From: Enterobacterales bacterium
GTDB taxonomy: Bacteria > Pseudomonadota > Gammaproteobacteria > Enterobacterales > Enterobacteriaceae
DNA: 43,219 nucleotides
Assembly: GCA_003864575.1 (NCBI GenBank)
Contig: BHES01000017.1
Span: 1-43,219 of the forward strand
Direction: 5' to 3'
Shown: piece by piece, positions 1 through 8,684 of the stretch
How positions within the stretch are numbered: the stretch's first letter is position 1
Layout of the letters: each line of letters begins with the position of its first letter
Program-made: the position numbers and the translations under genes
Notes under the pieces: model-generated
What the model saw: only the letters and a program-made list of their open reading frames with translations
Told to the model about the DNA's origin: nothing
Databases searched by the model: none

Positions 1-126
1 CAGTTCCGAGAGGAAATACGACGATTCTTTAGTGAAATATTACCGGGTCTTGCTGGGGTATTATCATGTCGAATTAATGACAACTTTCAGATGCTGGAAA
101 ATGCATCTTCAAGTTAACTGTGTATA
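1..126 (+). mobile_element. 3' end of an IS630-like transposase and element end (partial)
   Basis: Frame 1 is open from the window edge to a TAA at 115-117 and encodes 38 residues. It includes the stretch FREEIRRFFSEILPGL and a RINDNFQ motif, which I associate with the extreme C-terminus of IS630-family (DDE, Tc1/mariner-like) transposases. Just after the stop the sequence reads GTGTATA (120-126), a plausible element end ending in TA, the dinucleotide target that IS630 elements duplicate. Beyond it the minus-strand CYTH gene begins to match its family. The rest of the element lies outside the window, so I cannot tell whether the transposase is intact. The family call rests on remembered motif similarity. 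Confidence 0.6.
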
Positions 127-583
127 TGTGTAATTTTTCCAGCAAATCTTCCGCAATCTCGACGCCCTGTTCATGGGTTTCGTTGTCCGCCAGCGCCACT
201 TCAAACTCCAGGTAATCTCCCAATCCCTTAACGCGATCCAAGTGCAGGCGGGTCTGCCCGACCATAAACAACGTACGCTGTTTGACCACTCGTCCGGCGG
301 CGCCGTAGGCCAGCGTCAGAGTATTACGTAAACCGTCGGGATCGGCCGTTTCGGTGAGGACATAAAAGCTGGGTTTGGGGCCAGCCTGGTCCGGCCGCTG
401 GTAAAATATCAGCTCTCCGCGATCGACCGCCAACGTCCGCAGTTTGAGACGACCATGCGGACAGATAAAGAACGTATCATCCTGGTCGATAATATCCGGC
501 AGTCCTTCAGCCATCAGGCCGATTTTTTCGTACATCGCTGAAAAATCATCAACTTTGGCTTTTATCTCAATATTTCTGGCCAT
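74..583 (-). CDS. CYTH-domain protein (CyaB-like), C-terminus replaced by IS end
   Basis: This encodes 169 residues that begin ARNIEIKAKVDDF, the ExExK-type opening strand of the CYTH (CyaB/thiamine triphosphatase) fold. Conserved features follow: DDTFF, a GRLKLR strand, the GELIFYQRPDQ stretch, and an HLDRVKGLGDYLEFEV block. Family members bind triphosphate in a Mg-dependent beta tunnel; CyaB-like members are annotated as class IV adenylate cyclases, but activity here is not shown. Homologues normally end with an element like LIEGAYVDLL. Here, after EDLLEKLHI, the reading frame runs into the end of the IS630-like fragment and adds about 15 unrelated residues. The gene is therefore probably truncated. 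The ATG is preceded by an AAAGGA ribosome site. Confidence 0.75.
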   Translation of the reverse strand: MARNIEIKAKVDDFSAMYEKIGLMAEGLPDIIDQDDTFFICPHGRLKLRTLAVDRGELIFYQRPDQAGPKPSFYVLTETADPDGLRNTLTLAYGAAGRVVKQRTLFMVGQTRLHLDRVKGLGDYLEFEVALADNETHEQGVEIAEDLLEKLHIYTVNLKMHFPASESCH

Positions 584-672
584 GCTATTTCCTTTTATAC
601 AGCACGTGGATACTGAGTTTTACCCTATCACCATGACGTCAGAGTGACATCAGCTGATTTGATCTGTGACGC

Positions 673-678
673 TATAAT
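673..678 (+). promoter_or_regulatory. candidate -10 box for pfkB
   Basis: A perfect TATAAT lies 72 bp upstream of the pfkB ATG. No convincing -35 hexamer sits at the usual 16-18 bp distance, so an activator or a weak -35 would be needed. A GAGGG ribosome site directly precedes the pfkB start. Confidence 0.35.
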
Positions 679-750
679 AGCGATCAAATACCCCGATTAT
701 TGTGTCAGGTGCTAGGTTGAAGATTAGATTCATTCTTTGAGGGAAAAATT

Positions 751-1710
751 ATGATTCAGAAAGCTGAAACCCGTATTGTCACGCTGACACTGGCCCCTTC
801 ACTCGACAGCGCCACCATCACGCCAAAAATTTATCCTGAAGGTAAATTACGCTGTAGCGCACCGGTATTTGAACCGGGCGGTGGCGGGATCAACGTCGCG
901 CGGGCCATCGTCCATCTTGGCGGTAAAGCGACAGCATTGTTCCCGGTGGGTGGACCGACCGGTGCGCATCTGGCGCAACTGCTGGAACAAGAAGGTATTA
1001 CCACCGAGACGCTGGAAACTCAGGACTGGACCCGGCAGAACCTGCACGTTCACACCGAAAATACCGGTGAGCAGTACCGCTTTGTGATGCCCGGCGCGAA
1101 GCTTACAAATGAAGAGTTCGCCGCCCTGAGCGCCAAAGTGACGCAACTTCCTGCCGGTTCTATTCTGGTGGTCAGCGGCAGTTTACCGCCTGGTACCGAA
1201 GTCGCCGCACTGAGCGGGCTGCTGCATAAAGCTCAACAGGCGGGTTTACACTGTATCCTCGACAGTTCCGGTGACGCGCTGGCTGCCGGGTTAACACTGG
1301 GCGGACTGGCGTTGGTGAAACCCAATCAGAATGAGCTGGCGCAGCTGGTTGGCCATCCGCTGGAAAAACCGGATGACGTACTTAATGCCGCGCGACAGAT
1401 CATTCGTGAAGGCGGCGCGAAACGCGTGGTGGTTTCCCTCGGTCCACAGGGTGCGCTGGCGGTGGATGCAGAACGCTGGTTCCAGGTTATTCCGCCACCG
1501 GTGAAGAAAATGAGCACCGTGGGCGCAGGCGACAGTATGGTCGGCGCGATGACGCTCAAACTGGCCGCCGGTGCAGATCTGCTGGATATCGTGCGTTATG
1601 GCGTGGCGGCAGGCAGCGCGGCAACGCTCAATATCGGTACCCGTTTGTGTTCGCATACCGACACGCACGGTATTTATGATTATCTTTGCCAGCAGACTCC
1701 CGCACATTAG
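751..1710 (+). CDS. pfkB: 6-phosphofructokinase II
   Basis: This cytoplasmic PfkB/ribokinase-family sugar kinase phosphorylates fructose 6-phosphate to fructose 1,6-bisphosphate with ATP in glycolysis. It is the minor isozyme in E. coli. The protein has 319 residues against 309 in E. coli PfkB and matches it end to end: TLTLAPSLDSATITP near the start, the substrate-binding FEPGGGGINVARAI block, DWTRQNLHVH, and the nucleotide/anion-hole signature STVGAGDSMVGAMTLKL with the catalytic Asp near residue 261. The extra length is a few residues at each end. The ATG at 751 has a good GAGGG ribosome site. The gene stands alone; the next gene is on the same strand 160 bp away. Confidence 0.95.
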   Translation: MIQKAETRIVTLTLAPSLDSATITPKIYPEGKLRCSAPVFEPGGGGINVARAIVHLGGKATALFPVGGPTGAHLAQLLEQEGITTETLETQDWTRQNLHVHTENTGEQYRFVMPGAKLTNEEFAALSAKVTQLPAGSILVVSGSLPPGTEVAALSGLLHKAQQAGLHCILDSSGDALAAGLTLGGLALVKPNQNELAQLVGHPLEKPDDVLNAARQIIREGGAKRVVVSLGPQGALAVDAERWFQVIPPPVKKMSTVGAGDSMVGAMTLKLAAGADLLDIVRYGVAAGSAATLNIGTRLCSHTDTHGIYDYLCQQTPAH

Positions 1711-1873
1711 TTTTATACCGGAAATCCACGTAGTGCCCCGCAATCGCGTCGGGGCGCAAATTCTTCGTCTTTCCCCTTAGGCTTTTTGGGTGATAACCAG
1801 ATAAACTCGCCGCATCGGGTGCCGTGCGCACCTTTTCCGTTACGCCAGATTAGGCCGGAGGCCAACGTCCAGA

Positions 1874-2314
1874 ATGATATGGATTATGCTTGCAGCAATT
1901 GTTGTGGTTTTCATCGTAGGGTATTGGTTCATGACCGCAGACACCCGCAAGGCCAATGATTCCCTTGCCAGCCTGCTGAAGATTAAGCCGGTGTATATTG
2001 ATTCCATGCTGCTGGAAATGGGTAAACGCCAGAGCCAGATGTTTATCCGTTCCATCAGCGGAGGCTATGCTGAGGAGATCCGCAAAGCCGCCTATATCGT
2101 GTTTATTTATTACACGTTTATTAAAGACTCGTCTGACGAAAACGTCGTCAAATGGCGTGAGATTTTGATCCGTGCGCATCTTTCGCCGCAGCTCACCAGC
2201 GAACATGCTGAACTGGCGCTGTTTTATTTTGCCGAGCTGGAGTTAGAACCTTTCGAGCTGGCGCAGTTTCGCCGCCATTACAATGAAACCTATAACCAGA
2301 TCCATCTGGTTTGA
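1874..2314 (+). CDS. yicN: DUF1198 membrane-anchored protein (YicN-like)
   Basis: The protein has 146 residues. It starts MIWIMLAAIVVVFIVGYWF, a single N-terminal membrane segment, followed by a soluble helical part that probably faces the cytoplasm. The opening MIWIML, a central MGK motif and the C-terminal RYN/RHYNETY-like segment resemble E. coli YicN (DUF1198), whose function is unknown. A GGAGG sits 12 bp before the ATG. A hairpin terminator follows about 30 bp after the stop, so the transcript probably ends here. Family assignment is by recall of the E. coli protein; no function is proposed. Confidence 0.75.
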   Translation: MIWIMLAAIVVVFIVGYWFMTADTRKANDSLASLLKIKPVYIDSMLLEMGKRQSQMFIRSISGGYAEEIRKAAYIVFIYYTFIKDSSDENVVKWREILIRAHLSPQLTSEHAELALFYFAELELEPFELAQFRRHYNETYNQIHLV

Positions 2315-2345
2315 GCCGCTATTCGACCACCGGTTAATCTCGCTA

Positions 2346-2374
2346 ATGGCCCTCTCCGTGGGCCATTTTCTTTT
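2346..2374 (+). terminator. Rho-independent terminator after the DUF1198 gene
   Basis: A stem ATGGCCC / GGGCCAT with a 7-nt loop is followed by TTTCTTTT. It ends the upstream transcript before the AraC-type gene. Confidence 0.75.
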
Positions 2375-2451
2375 CCGTGCTCCAAAGAGCAATCTCAGTC
2401 AGGAAATAAGTCAGCCCCGCAGGCAAAGTGAATACCTTGAAGAGAGGGAAA

Positions 2452-3339
2452 ATGAATAACGGCAAAAGTGATCTCTATGCACAGCGTTTCGAGCGGGTGT
2501 TTACCTATATAGAACAGCATCTCGACAGCGCGCTGACCGTTGAACAACTGAGCGCCGTGGCCTGTTTCTCAAGGTTTCATTTCCACCGTCAGTTCAGTCA
2601 GTATTGCGGTGTCAGCGCCAGCCGGTACATTACGCTAATGCGCTTAAAACGCGCCTCGTACCGTCTGGTACAGCCGTTGCCAGAAAAGATCATCGACATC
2701 GCGTTGGATGCAGGGTTTGAAAATCCTGAATCATTTTCCAGAGCCTTCAAAAATACCTTTGGCCTCACGCCCAGCGAATTCCGCAAGGAACCCGTTTGGG
2801 TTGACTGGCATAGACATTTCCAATTTCCCGGCAAGGGAAATCAGCAGAGGATGGAAAAGATGGATGTGAAAATAATAAATGTTGAACCCATGCAGGTGGC
2901 GGTGCTTGAGCATCACGGCGAACCGATGCGGGTGCCCAATTCGGTGGCTGTCTTTATCGAATGGCGTAAAGCGTCAGGGCTATCAGATTACGCAACGCTG
3001 GGTACCTACGGCGTCCCTTACAGTGACCCGTTAACCACGCCCGGCGACGAGTTCCGTTTCGATATTTGTGGTGAATTGAGCACCGAAGCCCAGGGTAAGG
3101 TTCCTGCTAACCCGCAGGGGGTTATCTGTAAAAGCCTGCCGGGAGGACGTTGCGCCGTTGTGCGACACGTGGGTTCCTACGATCGCATCAGCGAAAGCGT
3201 CTACTACCTGTATCGTCAGTGGTTGCCGCAAAGTGGCGAAGAATTACGGGATTTCCCGGTCTATTTCCGCTATCTGCAACTCGATGAGCAGCTGCCTGAA
3301 AATGCGCAGCAAACGGATATTTTGTTGCCGTTGAAGTAG
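2452..3339 (+). CDS. AraC-family regulator with GyrI-like effector domain
   Basis: The protein has 295 residues from the ATG at 2452. A GTG at 2428 would add 8 residues, but the ATG has the better AGAGAGGG ribosome site. Residues about 12-110 hold two AraC helix-turn-helix motifs (LTVEQLSAVACFSRFHFHR, then IIDIALDAGFENPESFSRAF and GLTPSEFR). Residues about 135-295 form a GyrI-like/SHS2 ligand-binding domain of the kind found in Rob and SbmC. Such proteins usually sense small hydrophobic molecules or drugs and act as transcriptional activators. The target is unknown: the gene stands alone between two terminator hairpins, so there is no operon partner to suggest one. Confidence 0.85.
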   Translation: MNNGKSDLYAQRFERVFTYIEQHLDSALTVEQLSAVACFSRFHFHRQFSQYCGVSASRYITLMRLKRASYRLVQPLPEKIIDIALDAGFENPESFSRAFKNTFGLTPSEFRKEPVWVDWHRHFQFPGKGNQQRMEKMDVKIINVEPMQVAVLEHHGEPMRVPNSVAVFIEWRKASGLSDYATLGTYGVPYSDPLTTPGDEFRFDICGELSTEAQGKVPANPQGVICKSLPGGRCAVVRHVGSYDRISESVYYLYRQWLPQSGEELRDFPVYFRYLQLDEQLPENAQQTDILLPLK

Positions 3340-3361
3340 GCAAGACCTGCGTGACTAAGAA

Positions 3362-3389
3362 CAACAGCGCTGATTTTTCAGCGCTGTTG
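3362..3389. terminator. bidirectional terminator between convergent genes
   Basis: A perfect 12-bp stem (CAACAGCGCTGA / TCAGCGCTGTTG) with a TTTT loop lies between the 3' ends of the AraC-type gene (+) and ygaC (-). T-rich sequence follows on the plus side (GCATTTTA). Confidence 0.75.
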
Positions 3390-3394
3390 GCATT

Positions 3395-3730
3395 TTACCG
3401 GAAGACGTTTTCGAGATAGCTGGACAGGATCTGACGCGAGCTGAAACCATGGCAGATGCCGTAATAGGCTTCGTTGTCGCTGGCGACATCCAGAGGAAAA
3501 CGGGTATAAACCTGGCTGCTTCGAAACGAAGCGGTGGGATCGGCAAAACGCTCGCTGCGCTCTTTCAGCGCCGGGTGAATAACCAGGGCAGTCCGACCAA
3601 ACCGCGCTTCCCGGTTCACATAAACGTAATGCTCGCCCCGGCAGTAGCTGTAAGCTTTATCATCAATAAAATCGCGCTCAAATCCTGAATTTTCTAATAC
3701 GCGCGCTACTTCATCTGGCCGTAAATACAT
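3395..3730 (-). CDS. ygaC: DUF2002 family protein YgaC
   Basis: The protein has 111 residues and is a small cytoplasmic protein of unknown function. [32 protein letters not shown], and the C-terminal [11 protein letters not shown] closely match E. coli YgaC (DUF2002). An upstream in-frame TTG at 3757 would add nine residues, but the ATG at 3730 has a GAGGAGC ribosome site and gives the family's usual N-terminus. In E. coli ygaC lies next to ygaM and just upstream of nrdHIEF. Here an exporter gene is inserted between ygaC and ygaM and the nrd genes follow 10 kb later. E. coli ygaC is reported to be Fur-regulated; I see no strong Fur box here. Confidence 0.9.
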   Translation of the reverse strand: MYLRPDEVARVLENSGFERDFIDDKAYSYCRGEHYVYVNREARFGRTALVIHPALKERSERFADPTASFRSSQVYTRFPLDVASDNEAYYGICHGFSSRQILSSYLENVFR

Positions 3731-3893
3731 GGTTGCTCCTCGCTTCTTTAACCGCAAGGGACCATAACGTATTCAAACCTGTGAATAACCCCTTTATCCT
3801 GTGATTTGGCATATTTAGGAATTATCTAAGCCAGATAACATAAATTCTCCGACGTTATGCGCTATAGCCATTCACATTCGCTCAGGAGAGAGC

Positions 3894-5093
3894 TTACACG
3901 TCGGAGTCACGCGTACCTTGTTGAATTTTATACAGACGCAATGTCAGCAACCACGCCAGCACCACCATGATGGCGGCGGCCAGATAAATGGAAGGCGTTC
4001 CCGCATGCGCAATTAATAGCCCTGCTACCGGCCCGGTCAGCCCCAAACCCAGATCGAGAAATGCCGAATACATTCCCAGTGCCGTTCCCTGATTCTGCGG
4101 GGGAACTTGCTTTACCGCTTCCACGCCCAATGCAGGGAAAATCAGCGAGAAACCGCAGCCGGTCAGGAACGCGCCCAGCTGGACGGTAAGCGGATCATGA
4201 CCCTGCCAAATCATCAGCAGGCCAATCGCTTCGAAAACAAAAGAGCACAACGACACGCGCAGACCGCCGAAGCGGTTAATGGTGTTGGCAAACACCAGAC
4301 GAGCTCCGACAAAACCCAGACTGAACAGCGTCAGGGTGAAAGCCGCCCCACTCCAGTTTTTATCCGCGTAGTAAAGCGTAATGAAGGTGGCGATCACCCC
4401 AAAACCGATAGTGCCGAACCCCAGCCCAAGGCCATGCAACCAAATACGCCCTACCACCGCTTTAAAGGCGATACGTTTACCGGTGCTGACCGAAATGGCC
4501 GCTTTCTGCGTGGCGAGCCAGACCGCTATCGCGACGCAAACCACAATCAACACCGCCACACCCATCAGCCCGAAATGCGCATTCAGCAGCACGCCCAGCG
4601 GCGCACCCACCGCCATCGCACCATAGGTCGCGACGCCATTCCATGAAATTACCCGCGCGGTGTGTAGCGCACCAACCGCACCAATGCCCCATAGCGTGGT
4701 ACCGGTGCTGGCAAAACTTTCGCCCACCCCGAGGAAACCTCGCCCGACGCACAGCAACAATAAACTGGCCAGCGGGTGCCCGGCAAAGACAAAGGCCAGC
4801 GCATAAAACAGGCCGCTTACCCCGCAACAACTCAGGCCGAAGATCACTACTTTTTTCGGGCCCAGCTGATCGGCATAGCGCCCGGCATGGGGACGGCTGG
4901 CGAGCGTGGCGAAATATTGCACGCTGATAATCAGCCCCGCCAGCACAGAGTTATAGCCGAGGGTGTTATGCACAAACCCCGGCAATACGGCCAGCGGCAG
5001 ACCGATCGTCAGGTAACAGACGAAGGTAAATGTCATAAATGACAGGATGCGTTTATTTAATTGCAGATTGGAGCGCAGTGTACTTAACGACAT
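3894..5093 (-). CDS. yhhS: MFS transporter of the YhhS/YfcJ type
   Basis: This is a 399-residue inner-membrane protein with about 12 hydrophobic segments, typical of major facilitator exporters. It resembles E. coli YhhS closely: YLTIGLPLAVLPGFVH in helix 1, the loop 2-3 motif ASRPHAGRYADQLGPKKVV (the MFS G-x-x-x-D-R-x-G-R-type signature), GFGVIATFITLYYADKNW, and LIFPALGVEAVKQVPPQNQG. YhhS-family proteins are drug or metabolite exporters whose physiological substrate is not settled. The ribosome site is weak. The gene sits between ygaC and ygaM, where E. coli has no transporter of this kind, so it is probably an accessory insertion. The divergent neighbour ygaM shares its 279-bp upstream region. 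Confidence 0.85.
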   Translation of the reverse strand: MSLSTLRSNLQLNKRILSFMTFTFVCYLTIGLPLAVLPGFVHNTLGYNSVLAGLIISVQYFATLASRPHAGRYADQLGPKKVVIFGLSCCGVSGLFYALAFVFAGHPLASLLLLCVGRGFLGVGESFASTGTTLWGIGAVGALHTARVISWNGVATYGAMAVGAPLGVLLNAHFGLMGVAVLIVVCVAIAVWLATQKAAISVSTGKRIAFKAVVGRIWLHGLGLGFGTIGFGVIATFITLYYADKNWSGAAFTLTLFSLGFVGARLVFANTINRFGGLRVSLCSFVFEAIGLLMIWQGHDPLTVQLGAFLTGCGFSLIFPALGVEAVKQVPPQNQGTALGMYSAFLDLGLGLTGPVAGLLIAHAGTPSIYLAAAIMVVLAWLLTLRLYKIQQGTRDSDV

Positions 5094-5302
5094 GGACGGA
5101 CCCGGACGGAGATCACAGTGTGAGGAAATGACAGCATAGACAGGTTTACCTGCCGAGGGAACGTAAAATCCAGGAAAAATGTTATTGCCTGTAAACCTGT
5201 GCTGACTTACAGAAAAATCTGATCTACGTCACGCTAAGCCGCGCCCCGCCTGAGCTGATCACACAGTCACAATGACTGATATCGCCGAAAATAGCGGGAG
5301 TT

Positions 5303-5330
5303 TTGACTGAGGATCTTCACCTCGTAATAT
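5303..5330 (+). promoter_or_regulatory. candidate sigma-70 promoter of ygaM
   Basis: TTGACT (5303-5308) and TAATAT (5325-5330) are separated by 16 bp, about 43 bp upstream of the ygaM start. A CTATGCTT just downstream could serve as an alternative extended, stationary-phase-type -10 element. Confidence 0.45.
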
Positions 5331-5372
5331 TTTGGGCTATGCTTAAAGCACAGTTCAAACAAGGAGTGCCAC

Positions 5373-5681
5373 ATGTTTAAGAAATCAGAAAAAGTCGAAC
5401 GTGACATTGATCAGGACGTAACTCTGCTGGCCGATACCCTTGATGAGGTACTTCAGTCATCGGGTGCCAAAACGAAAGATGAGCTGGAAAAAATTCGTGG
5501 TAAAGCGGAAGGCGTATTACGCGATGCCCGCGCCCGTTTCAGCGGCAACGGTAGCCTGAAACAACATGCCCGCGATGCCGCCGATCAGGCCACCAACTAC
5601 GTGAAAGATAATCCTTGGCACGGTGTAGGTGTCGGTGCCGCAGTCGGTATCGTACTCGGTGTGCTGTTGGGACGTCGCTAA
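5373..5681 (+). CDS. ygaM: YgaM, DUF883 family ribosome/membrane-tethered protein
   Basis: The protein has 102 residues: a charged amphipathic helical region (residues about 1-80), then a C-terminal glycine-rich membrane segment GVGVGAAVGIVLGVLLGRR ending in two arginines. This is the DUF883/ElaB-YqjD-YgaM pattern: C-tail-anchored inner-membrane proteins, of which YqjD and ElaB are reported to bind ribosomes in stationary phase. The KDNPWHGVGVG motif before the membrane segment is typical of the family. A strong AAGGAG ribosome site precedes the ATG. Its position between ygaC and nrdHIEF follows the E. coli order. Function is inferred from paralogues. Confidence 0.9.
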   Translation: MFKKSEKVERDIDQDVTLLADTLDEVLQSSGAKTKDELEKIRGKAEGVLRDARARFSGNGSLKQHARDAADQATNYVKDNPWHGVGVGAAVGIVLGVLLGRR

Positions 5682-5797
5682 GACGTTCTGGCAAACAAGG
5701 TGCTATTTTCCTGTGTCGGGTACCAGCACCTAAGCGGATACTGCTTCTATATTAAAAGTAGAGTAAAGAATTCCCTCATTAATAATCCGCTTTGACG

Positions 5798-5822
5798 ACG
5801 GGGCCAATTGGCCCCGTTTTCT
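5798..5822 (+). terminator. Rho-independent terminator after ygaM
   Basis: A long palindrome, ACGGGGCC-AATT-GGCCCCGT, is followed by TTTTCT. It lies between ygaM (+) and the 3' end of mngB (-) and may act in both directions. Confidence 0.8.
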
Positions 5823-5867
5823 ATGGGTTTTATGGGGTCTATAGGATAGATTTAGAAATGTGTACCG

Positions 5868-8510
5868 TTAGAAACACAGGCGAATTGTTCTGGACTGGCA
5901 CGGCTTGAAGACACCCAGTTGCCCATTCTCCAACGGCCTTTCACCTGCGTCCGCTGAAAGCAGAGTTTCATCCATTCGAACCTCCTGCCACTGTGTCAGG
6001 GCTTGCCTGACCTGCAAACTGTCCTGCGTATTTTCAGTTTCCGACGGGTTATACACCCGAATAATTAACGCGTCTTCATCTTCAGCTTTTTTCAATGCAC
6101 TCAGCACCGTGCCAGAAATGCATTTTTGCATCAGGCTGTAGCACGCCGGCGTTTTGCTCTGTTCCGGGTTCAGCTTCATCGCGTCATACGGCATTTTGTT
6201 ATAGGTGCGAACCGGCGTGAGATAATCACGGGCGTGTTGCATGACATTGGCCTGAATGTGATTGCCGCTAAAACCGAACAGTGAAAAGCGATAAACCTGT
6301 TCGCCGCGCATCTGGGAATCCGGCGTCGGCATTTTGATACCGGAAGGCCGCCCAGGACGCAGCAGCAGATTCTCTTTGCCGAGCACCCCCACCGCCCGCA
6401 GCAGCGTCAGCGCAAAAGTGTCCCGGCGCTCACCGATAATTTCAAATTCCCGCAGCCCTTCTGTAAACAGTGCCAGCCCCTGCTCTGCGTCTTGCAGCGC
6501 AGCGAAGTTCATCAACTGCCACACCGGCACCGGCGCTTCTTTCCAGCCTTCCTGCTCCCAGTTTTGCATCGCAGGATCGTCAACCGGGCGCGTTATACAA
6601 CCGAACTGGTTATCAGCCACCACGGTTTGGCTGGCGAACGGCGTAGGGATCAGCACGCGCAGCCGATGATCTTCCGCCTGATTATCCACCCGCATCTCCA
6701 CATCAATCCGGCGACTATTTTTTGCCAGCGTCACCACGGTCGTGACCGGGATCTCGCTGTTCAGACGGCGCTGTTCGCGATCTTCCAACGTGCGCGGCAC
6801 CGGCAGGGTCAGGCGAATGCTCGCACTGCTCTGCCACGGTTGATGCTGGTAGGTCACTTCTGCTAACCCTTCACCGGATTTGATCAGCCACTCGTTGCGC
6901 GACGGCGAATAGTCATATTCGTCGCCATCGTCAGAACCATTTTCCAACTCCAGCACCTGCTGATACCGCTGTTGCGTCTGTTTATCGAGAATATCCAGCG
7001 TGCCGCTGCGATTGACCGTCACGCGGTAGTAATCATTTTCCAGCGCCTCTTCTTTCTGCGGCGCGGCGGCGAGCTCCCCCGTCTGATTCGGCGTAATGTT
7101 CAGCGTCACGTAGCCCATCGAAGGAAGCGTCGCGCAGAGCTGGATATCGTATTCCATGAAAGGTTCGTAGTTGCCGTAATGCACAATCTGGCGATCGACC
7201 AGACCAGGGTCGATTTCCCGCGCCTCGCGGATAAAATACGGCACGACGTTGCCCTTCTCGTCATTCAGGCTGAAGGATCCGGCGCGAATGCGCAGCGTGG
7301 TATTGATGGTTTCCTGACGCGGATGCAGCGAGAAGTTAAACAGTGCCAGCCGGTCGGCACCGTGGCCATCCGGTTGCAGATTGTCGATGATTTTACGCAG
7401 AGTGAATTGGATCAGATTCTCCGCCATGTCATCGGCGAGGATAAAGCGCGACATGATCTCTTGATGAACTTTGTCGCTGCAACAACAACCGATGCTGTCG
7501 TGCGCATGGTTCTTCATGATCTCTTTCCACATCTTTTCGATCAGCCCGTGATGATAGGTAAATCCTAAACTCCAGGCGATGGAACACAGCGGCTCCAGAA
7601 CGTTGACGATTTTGTTTTCGATGGCCGCATTAGCCTGTTTGATGTCCATGCGGGTCGAGGAAATGGTGCGGTGAACGCGCATGTATTTGCCGTCGTTAAA
7701 TTCTCCGCGCAAGACGGCCAACTGCGGTTTGATGGCGTCGATGCGTGCAAAAATATCTTCGAAGCGGCTGAGCTGAAAACTGCGCTGCGGGTAGATGCGC
7801 CGCAGGTTATCCATCACGGTGAAGATATTCTGCTGCAACGGCATCTGGTCGTGGCCGTTGGGCAAAAGAATATCGCCGGTGAGCGAGGCGGACTCCAGCA
7901 CCGGCAAGTATTTATCCAGCCGGTCGCGCAGCGCGTCTTCATCCTCTGGCAGATATTTTCCAATGGCATAACCCAGCGGCAACACCTGCGCGGTGACTTC
8001 GCTGCCGTCATTACTCTGCCAGCGAAACTCGGTTTTATCCGTGCCGTGCCGCTCGGAACAACCACGCCAGAACATCGTGTGCTTCAGACCAAAGCCATTG
8101 TAAATATGCGGCAGTTGGGACGACATACTGAACGAATCCGGCAGATAGCCGATCTGCATGGGCTCGCCGAATTCGCGGCAGTCGCGCATCCCGTAGAGCA
8201 GGTTACGCAAAATAGATTCACCGCTGACTACCATGGTGTCCGTCTGGGTGTACCACGGGCCAATAATCAGCTTGCCCGCCTCAACCAGCGCTTTAACGCG
8301 GGGACGGTTTTCAGGGCATACCGCAAAGTAATCCTCGAGGATCGCAGTCTGTCCATCCATCACATAAAACGGATAATCAGCATCATTTTCCAGACGTTCG
8401 AGGATCTCCGCCATATTGTTGACCAGCAGGATCCGTGAGGCTTCGGTAGTGAAATACCATTCGCGATCCCAGTGCATGTGGGGTGTCAGATGTACGCGGG
8501 AAACAGTCAT
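5868..8510 (-). CDS. mngB: alpha-mannosidase MngB (GH38), mannosylglycerate breakdown
   Basis: The protein has 880 residues, as in E. coli MngB (877). This cytoplasmic glycoside hydrolase family 38 enzyme splits 2-O-(6-phospho-mannosyl)-D-glycerate into mannose 6-phosphate and glycerate. Visible catalytic features are HMHWDREWY at residues 11-19 (zinc ligands His and Asp), the nucleophile loop GYLPDSF with Asp125, and [13 protein letters not shown], which supplies further metal-site residues. The start is the ATG at 8510 ([10 protein letters not shown]), preceded by AAAGGA. The frame is open 33 codons further upstream, but that stretch lacks homology and overlaps the old 3' end of mngA. The gene lies 52 bp after the ancestral mngA stop and belongs to the same operon. 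Confidence 0.95.
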   Translation of the reverse strand: MTVSRVHLTPHMHWDREWYFTTEASRILLVNNMAEILERLENDADYPFYVMDGQTAILEDYFAVCPENRPRVKALVEAGKLIIGPWYTQTDTMVVSGESILRNLLYGMRDCREFGEPMQIGYLPDSFSMSSQLPHIYNGFGLKHTMFWRGCSERHGTDKTEFRWQSNDGSEVTAQVLPLGYAIGKYLPEDEDALRDRLDKYLPVLESASLTGDILLPNGHDQMPLQQNIFTVMDNLRRIYPQRSFQLSRFEDIFARIDAIKPQLAVLRGEFNDGKYMRVHRTISSTRMDIKQANAAIENKIVNVLEPLCSIAWSLGFTYHHGLIEKMWKEIMKNHAHDSIGCCCSDKVHQEIMSRFILADDMAENLIQFTLRKIIDNLQPDGHGADRLALFNFSLHPRQETINTTLRIRAGSFSLNDEKGNVVPYFIREAREIDPGLVDRQIVHYGNYEPFMEYDIQLCATLPSMGYVTLNITPNQTGELAAAPQKEEALENDYYRVTVNRSGTLDILDKQTQQRYQQVLELENGSDDGDEYDYSPSRNEWLIKSGEGLAEVTYQHQPWQSSASIRLTLPVPRTLEDREQRRLNSEIPVTTVVTLAKNSRRIDVEMRVDNQAEDHRLRVLIPTPFASQTVVADNQFGCITRPVDDPAMQNWEQEGWKEAPVPVWQLMNFAALQDAEQGLALFTEGLREFEIIGERRDTFALTLLRAVGVLGKENLLLRPGRPSGIKMPTPDSQMRGEQVYRFSLFGFSGNHIQANVMQHARDYLTPVRTYNKMPYDAMKLNPEQSKTPACYSLMQKCISGTVLSALKKAEDEDALIIRVYNPSETENTQDSLQVRQALTQWQEVRMDETLLSADAGERPLENGQLGVFKPCQSRTIRLCF

Positions 8511-8562
8511 AAACCAGTCCTTTCTTGCCCTGCAATGCAGGGCAACAATGTGAATGAAGACG

Positions 8563-8684
8563 TTAAGAAACCGGGGTTTCAGTGACGAAATGGCCTTTGC
8601 GCACGGCATAGCCTCGCCAACTGAGCAACGTCAGGGTCGAAATCACCGTGCCAGCCAGCGCCGCGCCAAGCCAGACCAGACCAG
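8563..8684 (-). pseudogene. mngA: out-of-frame 3' tail of mngA
   Basis: In the +5 frame relative to the current mngA reading, this segment encodes about 35 residues ([16 protein letters not shown], then [10 protein letters not shown], ending at TAA 8563-8565). They match the last transmembrane helix and tail of E. coli MngA. The tail is cut off by the tandem CCAGA duplication at 8671-8684. Removing five bases restores a 640-residue protein. Confidence 0.85.

Noticed and set aside
1735-1765. terminator after pfkB (GCCCCG / CGGGGC hairpin)
   Set aside because: The stem is visible (about 1734-1757) but no T-run follows, so termination cannot be supported.
3780-3860. Fur box upstream of ygaC
   Set aside because: GGAATTATCTAAGCCAGATA has only scattered matches to the consensus; not enough to call.
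7671-8438. 255-codon open frame on the plus strand opposite mngB
   Set aside because: It lies wholly antisense to the conserved mngB coding region; the composition follows from the GC-rich third positions of mngB, and no ribosome site or recognisable domain is seen.
5868-8609. longer mngB start 33 codons upstream of the chosen ATG
   Set aside because: The extra residues have no counterpart in MngB and overlap the ancestral 3' end of mngA; the ATG at 8510 has a clear AAAGGA site.
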